Positions 35,431 to 44,073 of a stretch of 64,000 nt of DNA are shown piece after piece. Under the pieces are notes generated by a model that saw nothing but the letters and a program-made list of their open reading frames with translations, was not told where the DNA came from and searched no databases. This DNA is from Pseudomonadota bacterium (GTDB taxonomy: Bacteria > Desulfobacterota > Syntrophorhabdia > Syntrophorhabdales > Syntrophorhabdaceae). Position 1 is the first letter of the stretch. The number at the start of each line of letters is the position of its first letter. Made by a program: the position numbers and the translations under genes. The stretch lies in the NCBI GenBank assembly GCA_026388315.1, contig JAPLKA010000058.1, forward strand, positions 1-64,000, given 5' to 3'.

Positions 35431-35720
35431 AAAAAACATACAGCTTTGCACCATTTCCCTTATGCTCCTGCTGCGCTCCGCTTACCCTTTCATCGATTCT
35501 CTTCCGCTCGATTCCCGAACTCGCTCTGAGCTTCAGACAGCGGGAATCGGTCTAAACGAGGCCTGGCCCCAGACACGCTACAGTTCATCGTGAAGGGTGT
35601 CCCAAGCGGTGCTCGATGTCGCACCACAAGAAAGGTGCGTTGCTGCAAAAGCATAGAACAATTCCAAGTACGTTTACCCTGACCCCTCAGCAGAATAAGT
35701 TGACACCCCTCTTCCTGTTT

Positions 35721-35740
35721 GATAGCATTAGAGAAAAATA
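35721..35740 (+). repeat. Direct repeat flanking parB, left copy
   Basis: gatagcattagagaaaaata matches 36729-36748 in 18 of 20 positions. The two copies enclose parB with its leader (about 1 kb). Confidence 0.65.
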
Positions 35741-35743
35741 ACG

Positions 35744-35778
35744 GTTCAAACAGTTGTAACAGCTTGAACAGTTTGAAC
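35744..35778. promoter_or_regulatory. Inverted and iterated motif upstream of parB
   Basis: gttcaaac (35744-35751) and gtttgaac (35771-35778) are inverted; between them are iterated aacag(t/c)ttg words of about 10-bp period. It lies 21 bp before parB and could be a ParB self-binding or autoregulatory site. It does not match the common parS consensus. Confidence 0.4.
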
Positions 35779-35799
35779 TTTTAAAAAAAAGGGGGAAAG

Positions 35800-36717
35800 A
35801 TGACTGAACAGGAAAAGACTGAAAGCCCGGAATTTATGTATTTGCCTCTCGAAAGCATTCTCGTAGAAGAACAGATTCGCTCAAGCATAGATACAGAAAG
35901 TGAATCATTTAAGGCTCTTATGGAGTCAATCAAAGACCGGGGCGTCTTAGAGCCTGTCCTCGTGACGCCGAAAGACGGTAAATACTTACTGCTTTGCGGG
36001 GAGAGACGTTTCCTGGCAGCGCTGAAGCTGGGACTCACATCCATCCCCGTGCGGGTTGTGGATGCAGTAACCCAGAAGGACGAGATACTTGCCTTCCAAT
36101 TGACTGAAAACCTCCAGCGGGAAGACTTAAACCCCATGGATCAGGCGAAAGGGATATTGGCATATATTCAGGCGAAACACCCTGATAAAAACTATGACGT
36201 GGATGGGGTGATGAGCGACTTGGTTAGGTATAATCGTAAGCCCGAAACCCTCCCTGAAGAAATCGTTAACACTGTGATAACGATTTCTGAAATCGTCGGA
36301 AAATCAATAATGACGCTGCATCGCACGATATCACTTTTGAAACTATCTGATGAAATACAGGCCGCTATCCGGGAGGGGAAATTACCTGTTTCACAGGGTT
36401 ACATCTTTGCCTCCCACCTTGACTATCCCGATCTCAAGAAGGTTTTTGATAGTGTTATAACACAACCTGTTACCAACTCTACCCTTGAGCGGATGCTCAC
36501 GCGGAAGTCAGAACCGCCGAAGAAACCCTTGCACCCCAAACTCTCACGACAGCGAACAAGCGTCAAAAATATAATGACCACTATAGAAGAAAATGCCGGC
36601 AAATATACCAAAGAAGACCTTGAGGAGTTCCTTCATGAATTATACGTCCTCTATGACTATATTCAGCAGCAGGCCTCTGTCGCGGTGTCGACGAAACCGC
36701 GCAAACCGCAGTTGTGA
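35800..36717 (+). CDS. Orphan ParB/RepB/Spo0J-family protein
   Basis: A 305-residue DNA-binding protein. ParB box I appears as LPLESILVEEQIRSS and box II as CGERRFLAA, followed by FQLTENLQREDLNPMDQA. The central helix-turn-helix (about 160-185: SEIVGKSIMTLHRTISLLKL) and a C-terminal helical dimer region follow. ParB proteins bind CTP and DNA to segregate replicons or act as regulators. There is no parA beside it, and direct repeats flank the gene, so this is an orphan copy likely brought in by a mobile unit. A GGGGGAAAG stretch precedes the ATG. Confidence 0.85.
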   Translation: MTEQEKTESPEFMYLPLESILVEEQIRSSIDTESESFKALMESIKDRGVLEPVLVTPKDGKYLLLCGERRFLAALKLGLTSIPVRVVDAVTQKDEILAFQLTENLQREDLNPMDQAKGILAYIQAKHPDKNYDVDGVMSDLVRYNRKPETLPEEIVNTVITISEIVGKSIMTLHRTISLLKLSDEIQAAIREGKLPVSQGYIFASHLDYPDLKKVFDSVITQPVTNSTLERMLTRKSEPPKKPLHPKLSRQRTSVKNIMTTIEENAGKYTKEDLEEFLHELYVLYDYIQQQASVAVSTKPRKPQL

Positions 36718-36728
36718 AGGGGTGATTC

Positions 36729-36748
36729 GATAGCATTAGGGAAAATTA
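36729..36748 (+). repeat. Direct repeat flanking parB, right copy
   Basis: gatagcattagggaaaatta matches 35721-35740 in 18 of 20 positions and starts 11 bp after the parB stop. Confidence 0.65.
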
Positions 36749-36892
36749 ATTGGGATGGATAAGCAGTATTATTTTAAGGCTTTGCTCCAAAAATTCATTT
36801 AACATTCAAGTTGAAATTGTTTGTATTTTCCATTTCATAGGGGTAGAATTCTTGGATACAGCAAAGTGGAAGCATGGGAGTGCTCATTAGCC

Positions 36893-36942
36893 AAAGTAAA
36901 ATAATAAACTTTATAATTTACTTTACACTTAATAAGTAAAAT
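36893..36942. promoter_or_regulatory. AT-rich operator-like repeats upstream of fic
   Basis: AAAGTAAAAT (36893-36902), inverted ATTTACTTT (36916-36924) and AAGTAAAAT (36934-36942) lie within 85 bp of the fic start. The Fic protein has its own C-terminal winged helix, so autoregulation through these sites is plausible (inference). Confidence 0.4.
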
Positions 36943-36975
36943 AGGTAAGCTTATATTTTAGGTAAGAGGTGCTTT

Positions 36976-38109
36976 ATGAATATCTCCGATTTCAGGGCGG
37001 GAACATTTCAGAAAGGTTACCAATATAAGTATTTCCTGCCGGAAAAAATAAACCATTCATTTTTTTGGACAGACGAGGGGATCAATGAACTCCTGGAAAG
37101 GGCTTCATTAAAGCTTGGGGAACTAAACTCCTTTTCAAGATTTGTCCCCGACACGGCCATGTTCATCATCATGCACATCTTCAAGGAAGCGGTTATATCG
37201 AGCCGGATTGAAGGAACACAGACCAATATCGAGGAAGCCTTAATCGAAGAGAAAGAGATTGACCCCGAAAAGCGCGATGACTGGCGGGAAGTAAACAACT
37301 ATGTTTCCGCGATGAATAAGGCCATCGAAGAATTGAAAACATTGCCCCTGTCGAATCGGCTGATCAAGGATACCCACAGGATTCTTCTTTCGAGCGGACG
37401 AGGAGAACATAAAAATCCGGGAGAATTCAGGCAATCGCAAAACTGGATCGGGGGAGTTAGTCTTACGGACGCAGTATTCATTCCGCCTGCCCTCACAGAG
37501 TTGCCGGAACTGTTGTCAGACCTTGAATTATTTCTGCACAATACGGAAATCAAGGTCCCCCACCTGATCCGAATTGCCATTGCTCATTATCAGTTTGAAA
37601 CCATCCACCCTTTTCTTGACGGTAACGGCAGGATAGGGCGCTTGCTTATCACGCTGTATCTGGTGAGCACCGGTGTTTTAGAGAAGCCCTTACTCTATCT
37701 GTCAGAGTTTTTCGAGAAAAACAAAACCCTCTATTATGATAACCTGACCTTTGTCAGGACCAAAAACGATCTTGGGCAGTGGATCAAATTCTTTCTGACC
37801 GGGGTCATTCAAACAGCGGAAGCCGGGGTATCCACCCTTACCAAAATTATAAGCTTGAAGGCATCTATCGAGCGTGGAAAAATTCTGATGATGGGCAAAC
37901 GCGCAAAGCAGGGATCAATTTTTCTACATGCGCTTTTTTCCAAGCCCGTGGTGACAATAAAGGATGTTCAAAACATCACCGGACTTTCTCCCAAAGCAGC
38001 TAACGATCTTGTAAAGGTTTTTTTTGCGGAAGGAATTCTCAAAGAAACGACAGGCTATCAGCGCAACCGGGTTTTTGTGTTTGAAGACTATCTGAGAATG
38101 TTCAGATAA
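36976..38109 (+). CDS. Fic-family protein (class II, with N-terminal inhibitory motif and winged helix)
   Basis: A 377-residue enzyme. The inhibitory helix motif SSRIEGTQTN (S-x-x-x-E-G) near residues 75-84 marks a class II Fic protein that restrains itself. The catalytic Fic motif HPFLDGNGRIGR (about 214-225) has the active His and the phosphate-binding GNGR. The N-terminal DUF4172-like region precedes these, and a C-terminal winged helix (about 320-365, VTIKDVQNITGLSPKAANDL) probably binds DNA. Fic enzymes attach AMP or another nucleotide to target proteins. Targets are unknown. It lies in an accessory island with orphan ParB and a large DUF4365 protein, a setting typical of stress or defence genes (inference). 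Confidence 0.92.
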   Translation: MNISDFRAGTFQKGYQYKYFLPEKINHSFFWTDEGINELLERASLKLGELNSFSRFVPDTAMFIIMHIFKEAVISSRIEGTQTNIEEALIEEKEIDPEKRDDWREVNNYVSAMNKAIEELKTLPLSNRLIKDTHRILLSSGRGEHKNPGEFRQSQNWIGGVSLTDAVFIPPALTELPELLSDLELFLHNTEIKVPHLIRIAIAHYQFETIHPFLDGNGRIGRLLITLYLVSTGVLEKPLLYLSEFFEKNKTLYYDNLTFVRTKNDLGQWIKFFLTGVIQTAEAGVSTLTKIISLKASIERGKILMMGKRAKQGSIFLHALFSKPVVTIKDVQNITGLSPKAANDLVKVFFAEGILKETTGYQRNRVFVFEDYLRMFR

Positions 38110-39136
38110 TGAATAATAGAAACCGGCAGGGATGTAGGGAATGCAAATTGAGGAGACACGGGTTGCGAACCCCTATTTTGTAACCGGTATTTCATCACCA
38201 ATAACTGGAGTTTCCTGACTTTTTCATTGGATGTTGCCGGAACACTGTTTTGCTCCCTGCTCCCTGCGCTTTCTTACCCATGCAACGGTTCGCATCCATT
38301 CGGCCTTCTAACTTGCCACTGGGCTTCGAGCAAATCAGGCCGGCCCAGGCGCGGCACTGGCCGCGGGCACATTTCTGCTTACCGGCAGGGCCCCAAGAAA
38401 TGCTCGAAGTCGCGACTCGCAAAAAGTTCTTCCGGCTTTTACCGAAAGAGTTAACTAAAAAGTTATTTGGGCAACAGGCCGCAAATTGTGAATCCAAACT
38501 GAGAATCTAAAAAACCGGAAATCTCGGTTTTCAAAGTGCATGCCGCGGAATTGCCTGTTTGTATTGGTTTTACGAGGATTTCAGGGGTTTGCTGACACAT
38601 TGTCAGCAAATGATTGTGAGTTGAAAGCTATGGACAATGGACTATTACCCGTTGAATGTTTTGAGAAGGATAAAATGGGAATGCGTGAATGTATGTGGAG
38701 AATTTGGCCACACAATCTCAGCCACGCAGGTTCTGATTGACACCCCTCCGGTAGTATTCAAAGGGGTTGACGAAAGGACATGTAAGTTATCCAGTGCAGG
38801 AAGCAACACTCCGGTCATGTGTTTTAAGCGATTCACTGGCCATTGACTCACAAAGATGGAGAGAAAATGTATGATTGCAGAATTTGGCCCCACAGGTTTT
38901 CCCCGTGCGTCAAAAAATTCAGAAGCGGTTCCAGCAAGGCGCCATTTCTCTACTCTGCCCCGCCGTGCTTAAACAAAGTTTTTCGCTAACTGCCTACTTA
39001 TCTTTGAAAGCTAACAAATTCCTTGACATGTTAATTAATTAGCAGCAAAATGGAGAATAATGAAGAGTTAGGATAATGAGAAGTGCTGGATTGCAAAGTT
39101 TGATTCTTACTGATTTTATCCACTGGTTTTAGACAT
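38110..39136. other. Non-coding kilobase between fic and the DUF4365 gene
   Basis: No gene is supported. Bases 38249-38450 are GC-rich and share the layout, and some words, of 35452-35652 (possible diverged repeat). Bases 38580-38960 look like remnants, with two similar stretches reading gagaatttggccaca (38699 on) and gcagaatttggccccaca (38878 on). A promoter candidate lies at 39023-39051. Confidence 0.45.
39023..39051 (+). promoter_or_regulatory. Promoter candidate for the DUF4365-TPR gene
   Basis: Perfect TTGACA -35 (39023-39028), 17-bp spacer and CAAAAT -10 (39046-39051). The spacer holds the palindrome ttaattaa. It lies about 85 bp before the start codon. Confidence 0.5.
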
Positions 39137-42100
39137 ATGATTGAAAAAGCAGAGAAATTTCCTGAACAACCAGAATCTCACATTGTCGGACAGCGGGCTT
39201 TAGACGTCTTCAATTACCGTCGTCCGCAGCATTGGATAGTCAATCCTTCGGTTAGAGACTATGGGTGGGACGGGCTCGTCGAAATTGGGACTGGCGGTCT
39301 GTCCTTTTTGGTGCAAATGAAGGGCTCCGGCGATCCTTCCTATTCGAGTGAGAAAGACTTCGTCAGCGTGGGGCTAAAAGTTGCCACTGTAAACTTCCTT
39401 CAAGGCCACCTTGTCCCCGCCATGGTTTGTATATGCGATACAGGAGCCGCAGATACTCCTGTCTACTATGCCTGGCTCGATGAAGTAATTAGAGAGATCG
39501 AGACTCAAAACCCGATTTGGAGCGGACAAGAAACCGTAACTGTCAGGGTTCCCACTATTCAGAGGATTGACCAGAATGTATCGGACACGGTATCCGATTA
39601 TGTATCAGAATGTCATAGTCGCCTTCAGATAGGCACGGAGATACTTGAGGTCATGGGAGTTGCCTCCGGCCTAAGTAAAGAACAGATGCGAACTTCATCA
39701 GCACCAGAACTAATGGAGCAGGCCATAAAACCCACGTTAGTCAAGGCAGGACTTATCGAGCTGTCCACAGACGAAGGATCGGAGCAAATCAATATTCTGT
39801 CCCCCGAAGACCAAAGACGATTCAAAAACATCCGAGAGATTTCTTTATTACTAAACGTCTTTAAGGACGACGAGGCTTGCCAGCGGCTTGACCGTTTGGA
39901 AAGTGAAATTGAACAAGCATCAGATGGGATAAAGGCCCCATACTTTAACAATAGGGGTGTTCTGGCCCTTCATACGGAGAAGAACGATTTGGATTCTTTA
40001 AAGTTCTTCTCTATGGCGGCCCAGTTAAGACCCTCAGAACCAAAATATGTGACAAATGGGCTATGGACAGAGTTCTCGATACGTAATGATGAGGGCAAAG
40101 CCGATCTCAGTATTGACTGGCAAGACAGGCTTGATAAGGTATTGGCGTCTAACCCGACCTTTGGCCCTGTAGTCAGGCTGAAGGCTATGCAAATAGCGCA
40201 GGCTTCAGGACATGAGGCGGCAACCGATTTCATTGTTAAAAGTCAGCTATGGCAAAAAGAACCTTTAGATTCCAGGCTCTGTTTGATCGAACTCTTGAAG
40301 GACACCGGGGAGTATGATCGAGCTATAGATGTTGTGGAACAGACAGAAAAGGAGGACGTTCCGTTAAATTCTCTTTTTTATTCCCTGGCTGGCTTCATCT
40401 TCCTCATGAAGGCCGTGAAAGGTCATGAACATAAGGGGCATGTCAGGTTCTCTACAGGACCAGCAGATATAAGTCCTGAACTACTGCAAAAGTCAAGTCA
40501 CTACTATGGTCTCGCTTTTAAGGAACTTATTTCTGCCGGATTTCCGCTTCCCTGGGAAGATACTATCTCCAACTACTCAATGATCTTAAGCCTCTTGGGC
40601 AAATACGAGGAAGCCGCTAACGTAGCCAAACCATTTTTGCAGAGACATCCTGCAAGCCCAATGGTAAATGATGCTCTCGCCTCTGCGCTCTTCAGAAAGG
40701 GCGAACCGGAAAATGCAGTTCCCTATGCCGAAAAAGCTTTTGCCGGAGAACCAACCTCGCATAAATTGAAGAATCTGTGTCTATGCCTATTTTTGGCTGA
40801 GGATTATGAAAAACTGATCACAACGATCTCTGAGAACCGTAAGCAGGGGTTTGAAGATGTGGACGAAGAATGCCTTTTGCGATCCCTCTGTGCTATCGCT
40901 TATTATGAAATCGGAGAGGAAGAGGAAAGTAGCAAACAGATTCGAGCACTTGACGAAAAGGAATTTGTGGCCGACGCCCTGACGGTCAAGTGTACTATAG
41001 CGAGCAAAAACAGGGCATCAAAAGAGACCATCATCGGCATTCTGAACCAAGCCCTTGAAGCCGATCCGGAGAACCTTACAGTTCGAACCCATATTGCCGG
41101 TTATCTAAATCCAACGACTGTTGAAGATGCCAAGATCATAGAAGATTGTTTTGAGCATATCCTCAAGTTCAGGGACCTTCTACCTGAAGAATATTCAAAC
41201 TACACCCGTGCCGTAAACACGCTCAACAAATATGAAAAGGCCAGAGATATACTGTACAAGGCTGTCAAGCGTTATCCTGGGATACCCAGTCTTATTCATG
41301 ATCTGGCCCTTGCAGTAGAATGTACCGGGGATCAGGAAACAGCCTACCAATTATGCTCGGATTACATCAGGCTCGGGGGCAAGAGTTATGCTGTTTTAAA
41401 GAACACAGCCATTCTGGCTGAGATGACCGGGCGAACAGATGAAGCAATTAAACTGTTTTCTAGGGCGCTCAGTAAAAGTCATGATGCTCATGAACAAGGA
41501 GATATCCACTGCCAGTTATACGAGCTAAAAAGGAGAAAGGGCGTTTCGACAAAGGAACTGATTTCACACATACATGAATTCGGCAAAACTATAACAGGCG
41601 ATGATACCACGAGAGAAGCACGGTATCTAACGATGATATTGATGGCTCCGAAACCATCTGACCAAGCCGATAAGGAACTCGAATTGTGGTTTGAAGAAGC
41701 CAAACGGAGATTAGGTGAGTTCGAACGGAAGCATCCGAAAAACCCCTTTCTAAAGGGCTTCAAAATTAACACAGCACTCTCCCCTGAGGAGCAGGCCTGG
41801 GACATGATGACAACTATCTCATCAGTGACTCTTCCGGCTCGTATGAGGGGCGCGCAGCTTGAGATGGCCGCGCGGAGCGGCACATGGGCTTTCGTGTTTA
41901 GGGCTGAGGTCTTATCTAATTCAGTTTTTTCCTACTGGTCTCTATGCACAGCATCCGAAGAACGTTCACACGCTATCCATATCTGGAGTCCGGATATATC
42001 ATTGGATGAGGAGAATAAGACTGCGGGAGCCGCAAAATCGGCGTGTGTAGACATTACCACCCTGCTCGCCCTCGCGCAACTTGATATGTTAGACCTGTTA

Positions 42101-43186
42101 GAGATCCTTGATCAAGTGGTTATTTCGCTCAGCACAAAGAGGGCATTGGCCATCGAGCTTGAAGGTATCCTGAGCGCCCCCTACCCTCTTGCCCAAAAAA
42201 TTGATGTCTGGCTCCGTACAAACAGGAGCAGGGTGCGTGTGCGAAGGTTTCCCTGGTCTAAAGGCTTCGACTTTGAAGATAATGAATCTGAGAGCAACGT
42301 GCCTGGTCTTCTTACGCCTTTTCAGCCATCAATTGCAAAGATGTTGCCTTACGGGGTCGGCGAATCCGTGAAACTTGCGGCCTTCTTGAACTTGCCACTC
42401 TATTCTGACGATGTCTTCGCGAGATATATTGCATTAAAAGATAATAACGTAAAAGGGTTCAGCACAATCAGCATGGTTGCGGCGCTTCGAGAAAAAGGCA
42501 AGATCAGCTTGGCCAGTGAGACTGAGGTCTTTGGGAAAATGCTGAAACTGAATTTTCGAATCGTACCTTTCAACTCTCAGCATCTTTACTGCAGCTTGGA
42601 GAACGTGGCAAATTCTCTTACAACAAAGGGTAGAATTCCGCGAGCTAAGGATTTGATTCAAGATGAGACGCTTGGGAGTCTGCTGCGTCAGTTCGCAGAT
42701 TCTTCGATAGAGCCTGCGGGTCTTTATCGAATTGCCATAGACTGGTGGATCGCGATTCTAGAAAAGGGTTTGCCGACAGGGATACTTGAACAGAGCATGG
42801 TTTACCTTCTCTTTGCCTTCTCTCAAAGGACGGTTGGAGGCGTACTCAAGGGAGTAGTGAAGGATGAACCCGATGAAATACGGGCTGCTCTTCTCACTTT
42901 TTTCTTACTGAAGGTCAGTCAAAAAGACAGTAGATTAATACCGGCGGCTTGGTCTGCAGTGAAGACTTATTGCGAAGAGCATTATCGGGACCAGGCAACT
43001 TTTCAAAAAGTCATTTTTGAAAAACTTCCAAACTGGTTTGTAAAGTTGCTGGAAATGCGTGTCAAAACCAATAGCTACGACAAGGTAAAAATACTGGCCT
43101 CCTTCACCACCAAACTGCCTAACGGTGACAGAACATTGATAGAAGAATATATTGTTCGCCATATCAGGCCATCATTCTTGACTTAA
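39137..43186 (+). CDS. Giant DUF4365 - TPR - PIN-like protein, candidate defence effector
   Basis: A 1,349-residue protein. The N-terminal 1-150 is a DUF4365-type PD-(D/E)xK-like domain: DYGWDGLVEI (D41, D45) and FLVQMKG (Q60-x-K62), with PVYYAWLDEV after it. Residues about 260-870 are a long array of TPR-like helical hairpins (for example ALASALFRKGEPENAVPYAE and DEAIKLFSRALSKSHDAHEQ). Residues about 968-1115 resemble a PIN nuclease: ACVDITTLLALAQLDMLDLL (D972), then GESVKLAAF (E1076) and YSDDVFARY (D1091, D1092) and GFSTISMVAAL. The last 230 residues are helical. There is no Shine-Dalgarno and no partner gene. Two nuclease-like ends joined by a sensor-like repeat array suggest a stand-alone defence or regulated nuclease system. 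The function is inference. Confidence 0.75.
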   Translation: MIEKAEKFPEQPESHIVGQRALDVFNYRRPQHWIVNPSVRDYGWDGLVEIGTGGLSFLVQMKGSGDPSYSSEKDFVSVGLKVATVNFLQGHLVPAMVCICDTGAADTPVYYAWLDEVIREIETQNPIWSGQETVTVRVPTIQRIDQNVSDTVSDYVSECHSRLQIGTEILEVMGVASGLSKEQMRTSSAPELMEQAIKPTLVKAGLIELSTDEGSEQINILSPEDQRRFKNIREISLLLNVFKDDEACQRLDRLESEIEQASDGIKAPYFNNRGVLALHTEKNDLDSLKFFSMAAQLRPSEPKYVTNGLWTEFSIRNDEGKADLSIDWQDRLDKVLASNPTFGPVVRLKAMQIAQASGHEAATDFIVKSQLWQKEPLDSRLCLIELLKDTGEYDRAIDVVEQTEKEDVPLNSLFYSLAGFIFLMKAVKGHEHKGHVRFSTGPADISPELLQKSSHYYGLAFKELISAGFPLPWEDTISNYSMILSLLGKYEEAANVAKPFLQRHPASPMVNDALASALFRKGEPENAVPYAEKAFAGEPTSHKLKNLCLCLFLAEDYEKLITTISENRKQGFEDVDEECLLRSLCAIAYYEIGEEEESSKQIRALDEKEFVADALTVKCTIASKNRASKETIIGILNQALEADPENLTVRTHIAGYLNPTTVEDAKIIEDCFEHILKFRDLLPEEYSNYTRAVNTLNKYEKARDILYKAVKRYPGIPSLIHDLALAVECTGDQETAYQLCSDYIRLGGKSYAVLKNTAILAEMTGRTDEAIKLFSRALSKSHDAHEQGDIHCQLYELKRRKGVSTKELISHIHEFGKTITGDDTTREARYLTMILMAPKPSDQADKELELWFEEAKRRLGEFERKHPKNPFLKGFKINTALSPEEQAWDMMTTISSVTLPARMRGAQLEMAARSGTWAFVFRAEVLSNSVFSYWSLCTASEERSHAIHIWSPDISLDEENKTAGAAKSACVDITTLLALAQLDMLDLLEILDQVVISLSTKRALAIELEGILSAPYPLAQKIDVWLRTNRSRVRVRRFPWSKGFDFEDNESESNVPGLLTPFQPSIAKMLPYGVGESVKLAAFLNLPLYSDDVFARYIALKDNNVKGFSTISMVAALREKGKISLASETEVFGKMLKLNFRIVPFNSQHLYCSLENVANSLTTKGRIPRAKDLIQDETLGSLLRQFADSSIEPAGLYRIAIDWWIAILEKGLPTGILEQSMVYLLFAFSQRTVGGVLKGVVKDEPDEIRAALLTFFLLKVSQKDSRLIPAAWSAVKTYCEEHYRDQATFQKVIFEKLPNWFVKLLEMRVKTNSYDKVKILASFTTKLPNGDRTLIEEYIVRHIRPSFLT

Positions 43187-43537
43187 ACCGGGCACACAAG
43201 CCAAGAAGGTAGTCCTTAACATAGGACAGGGAGGAGACAAAGGGCCTGCCCTTGAATTTTGAATTCCGGCAGGTGAAGGTTCGGCATATCCTACCATCCT
43301 TAAAACCCCTTCAGACAATTTGTAGACACTGTGTCTACAAACATATAATCCGCCGCAAAGCCAATAAATACAACGCTTCGCAGACGAGACGAAATATCGA
43401 TGGGGACGTTGTTTCTCGGCGTGCATTAGTTATTCCTTCTTTACCGCCTTCTCGATAAAATAGGGGACAAAATGTCGCCCGGAGTCAGGTTTAATCGCCC
43501 TGACAGCACTGCAACCAATTATGCAATTTGTGGCTTA
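43187..43537. other. Intergenic region after the DUF4365-TPR gene
   Basis: Contains a cctgcc/ggcagg hairpin (43245-43250 and 43268-43273) that may end the long transcript, plus the 23-bp palindrome listed separately. No gene is supported. Confidence 0.45.
43319..43341. promoter_or_regulatory. Perfect 23-bp palindrome
   Basis: TTTGTAGACAC and GTGTCTACAAA flank a single central T. Eleven perfect pairs with almost no loop favour a protein-binding operator over an RNA hairpin. The nearest genes are the upstream DUF4365-TPR gene and the downstream DUF3800 remnant. Confidence 0.5.
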
Positions 43538-43751
43538 ATACGATTTTTCAGGGCCTTAAATTGCTCATATATGTCGTATTGGTGCGGATTGAAGAGGTGT
43601 AAAATAGAAATGCTTGTAAAAACATCTTTAAAAAACCTCTCAAATTCCCGTTAAAACCATTTGACAAAGAAAAAATGTCATGTAATAGCAATTGGATAGC
43701 CAAGCGATCCTTAAGTGCTATTACATGAAAAAAAGCCCTGAAAAGTCGTAT
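43538..43751. mobile_element. MITE-like element with terminal inverted repeats
   Basis: Ends atacgatttttcagggc (43538-43554) and gccctgaaaagtcgtat (43735-43751) are inverted with 16 of 17 matches. An internal perfect 12-bp inverted repeat catgtaatagca (43679-43690) / tgctattacatg (43716-43727) encloses a smaller ggat/atcc hairpin. At 214 bp with no gene it fits a miniature inverted-repeat transposable element. No target duplication was recognised. Confidence 0.55.
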
Positions 43752-43946
43752 TATACCCAATTTGTCAATGCTATTTACAATTAGCATAAATATTGAACTG
43801 GGCAACCATCACTTATTTATGGCGGCAACGAAAGCTATATATACAAAGGAGTGAAGGTAACAGGCTGGACGGAATCGGGCATTCTCCTTCATTCATAAGG
43901 AAGGGACAGCAACAAATTAGGAGAACTCACCTGTAGAGACAAAAAG

Positions 43947-44055
43947 ATGACTGACGGAACAACCAGAAATTATTATGTTGACGAAGCCGGGGATGGAACA
44001 ATCTTCAATGCCAGAGGCCACAATTATCATCGGCAGCGAGGAGAAACAATAAACC
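43947..44055 (+). pseudogene. Truncated, frameshifted DUF3800 gene remnant
   Basis: The frame starts MTDGTTRNYYVDEAGDGTIF, then NARG: the YYVDEAGDG motif is the hallmark N-terminus of DUF3800 (RNase H-like) proteins. After about 25 codons a one-base shift is needed to continue with TIIIGSE, then similarity ends near 44041 and a stop follows at 44053-44055. The first frame stays open to 44198 through the structured RNA region but shows no further DUF3800 features. The rest of the gene is missing, as if removed or displaced by the downstream element. Confidence 0.65.
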
Positions 44056-44073
44056 CAAATATGTCGTTAGGAA

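Larger units (their letters stand above)
35431..35799. other. Intergenic region with inverted repeat and parB leader
   Basis: It contains the perfect 9-bp inverted repeat cgattcccg (35509-35517) / cgggaatcg (35541-35549) inside GC-rich DNA unlike the flanking genes. A possible diverged relative lies at 38249-38450. The direct repeat at 35721-35740 and the parB operator-like sequence follow. No gene is supported. Confidence 0.5.

Noticed and set aside
35752-35790. Canonical parS site before parB
   Set aside because: The inverted gttcaaac/gtttgaac motif does not match the common parS consensus; kept only as a possible operator.
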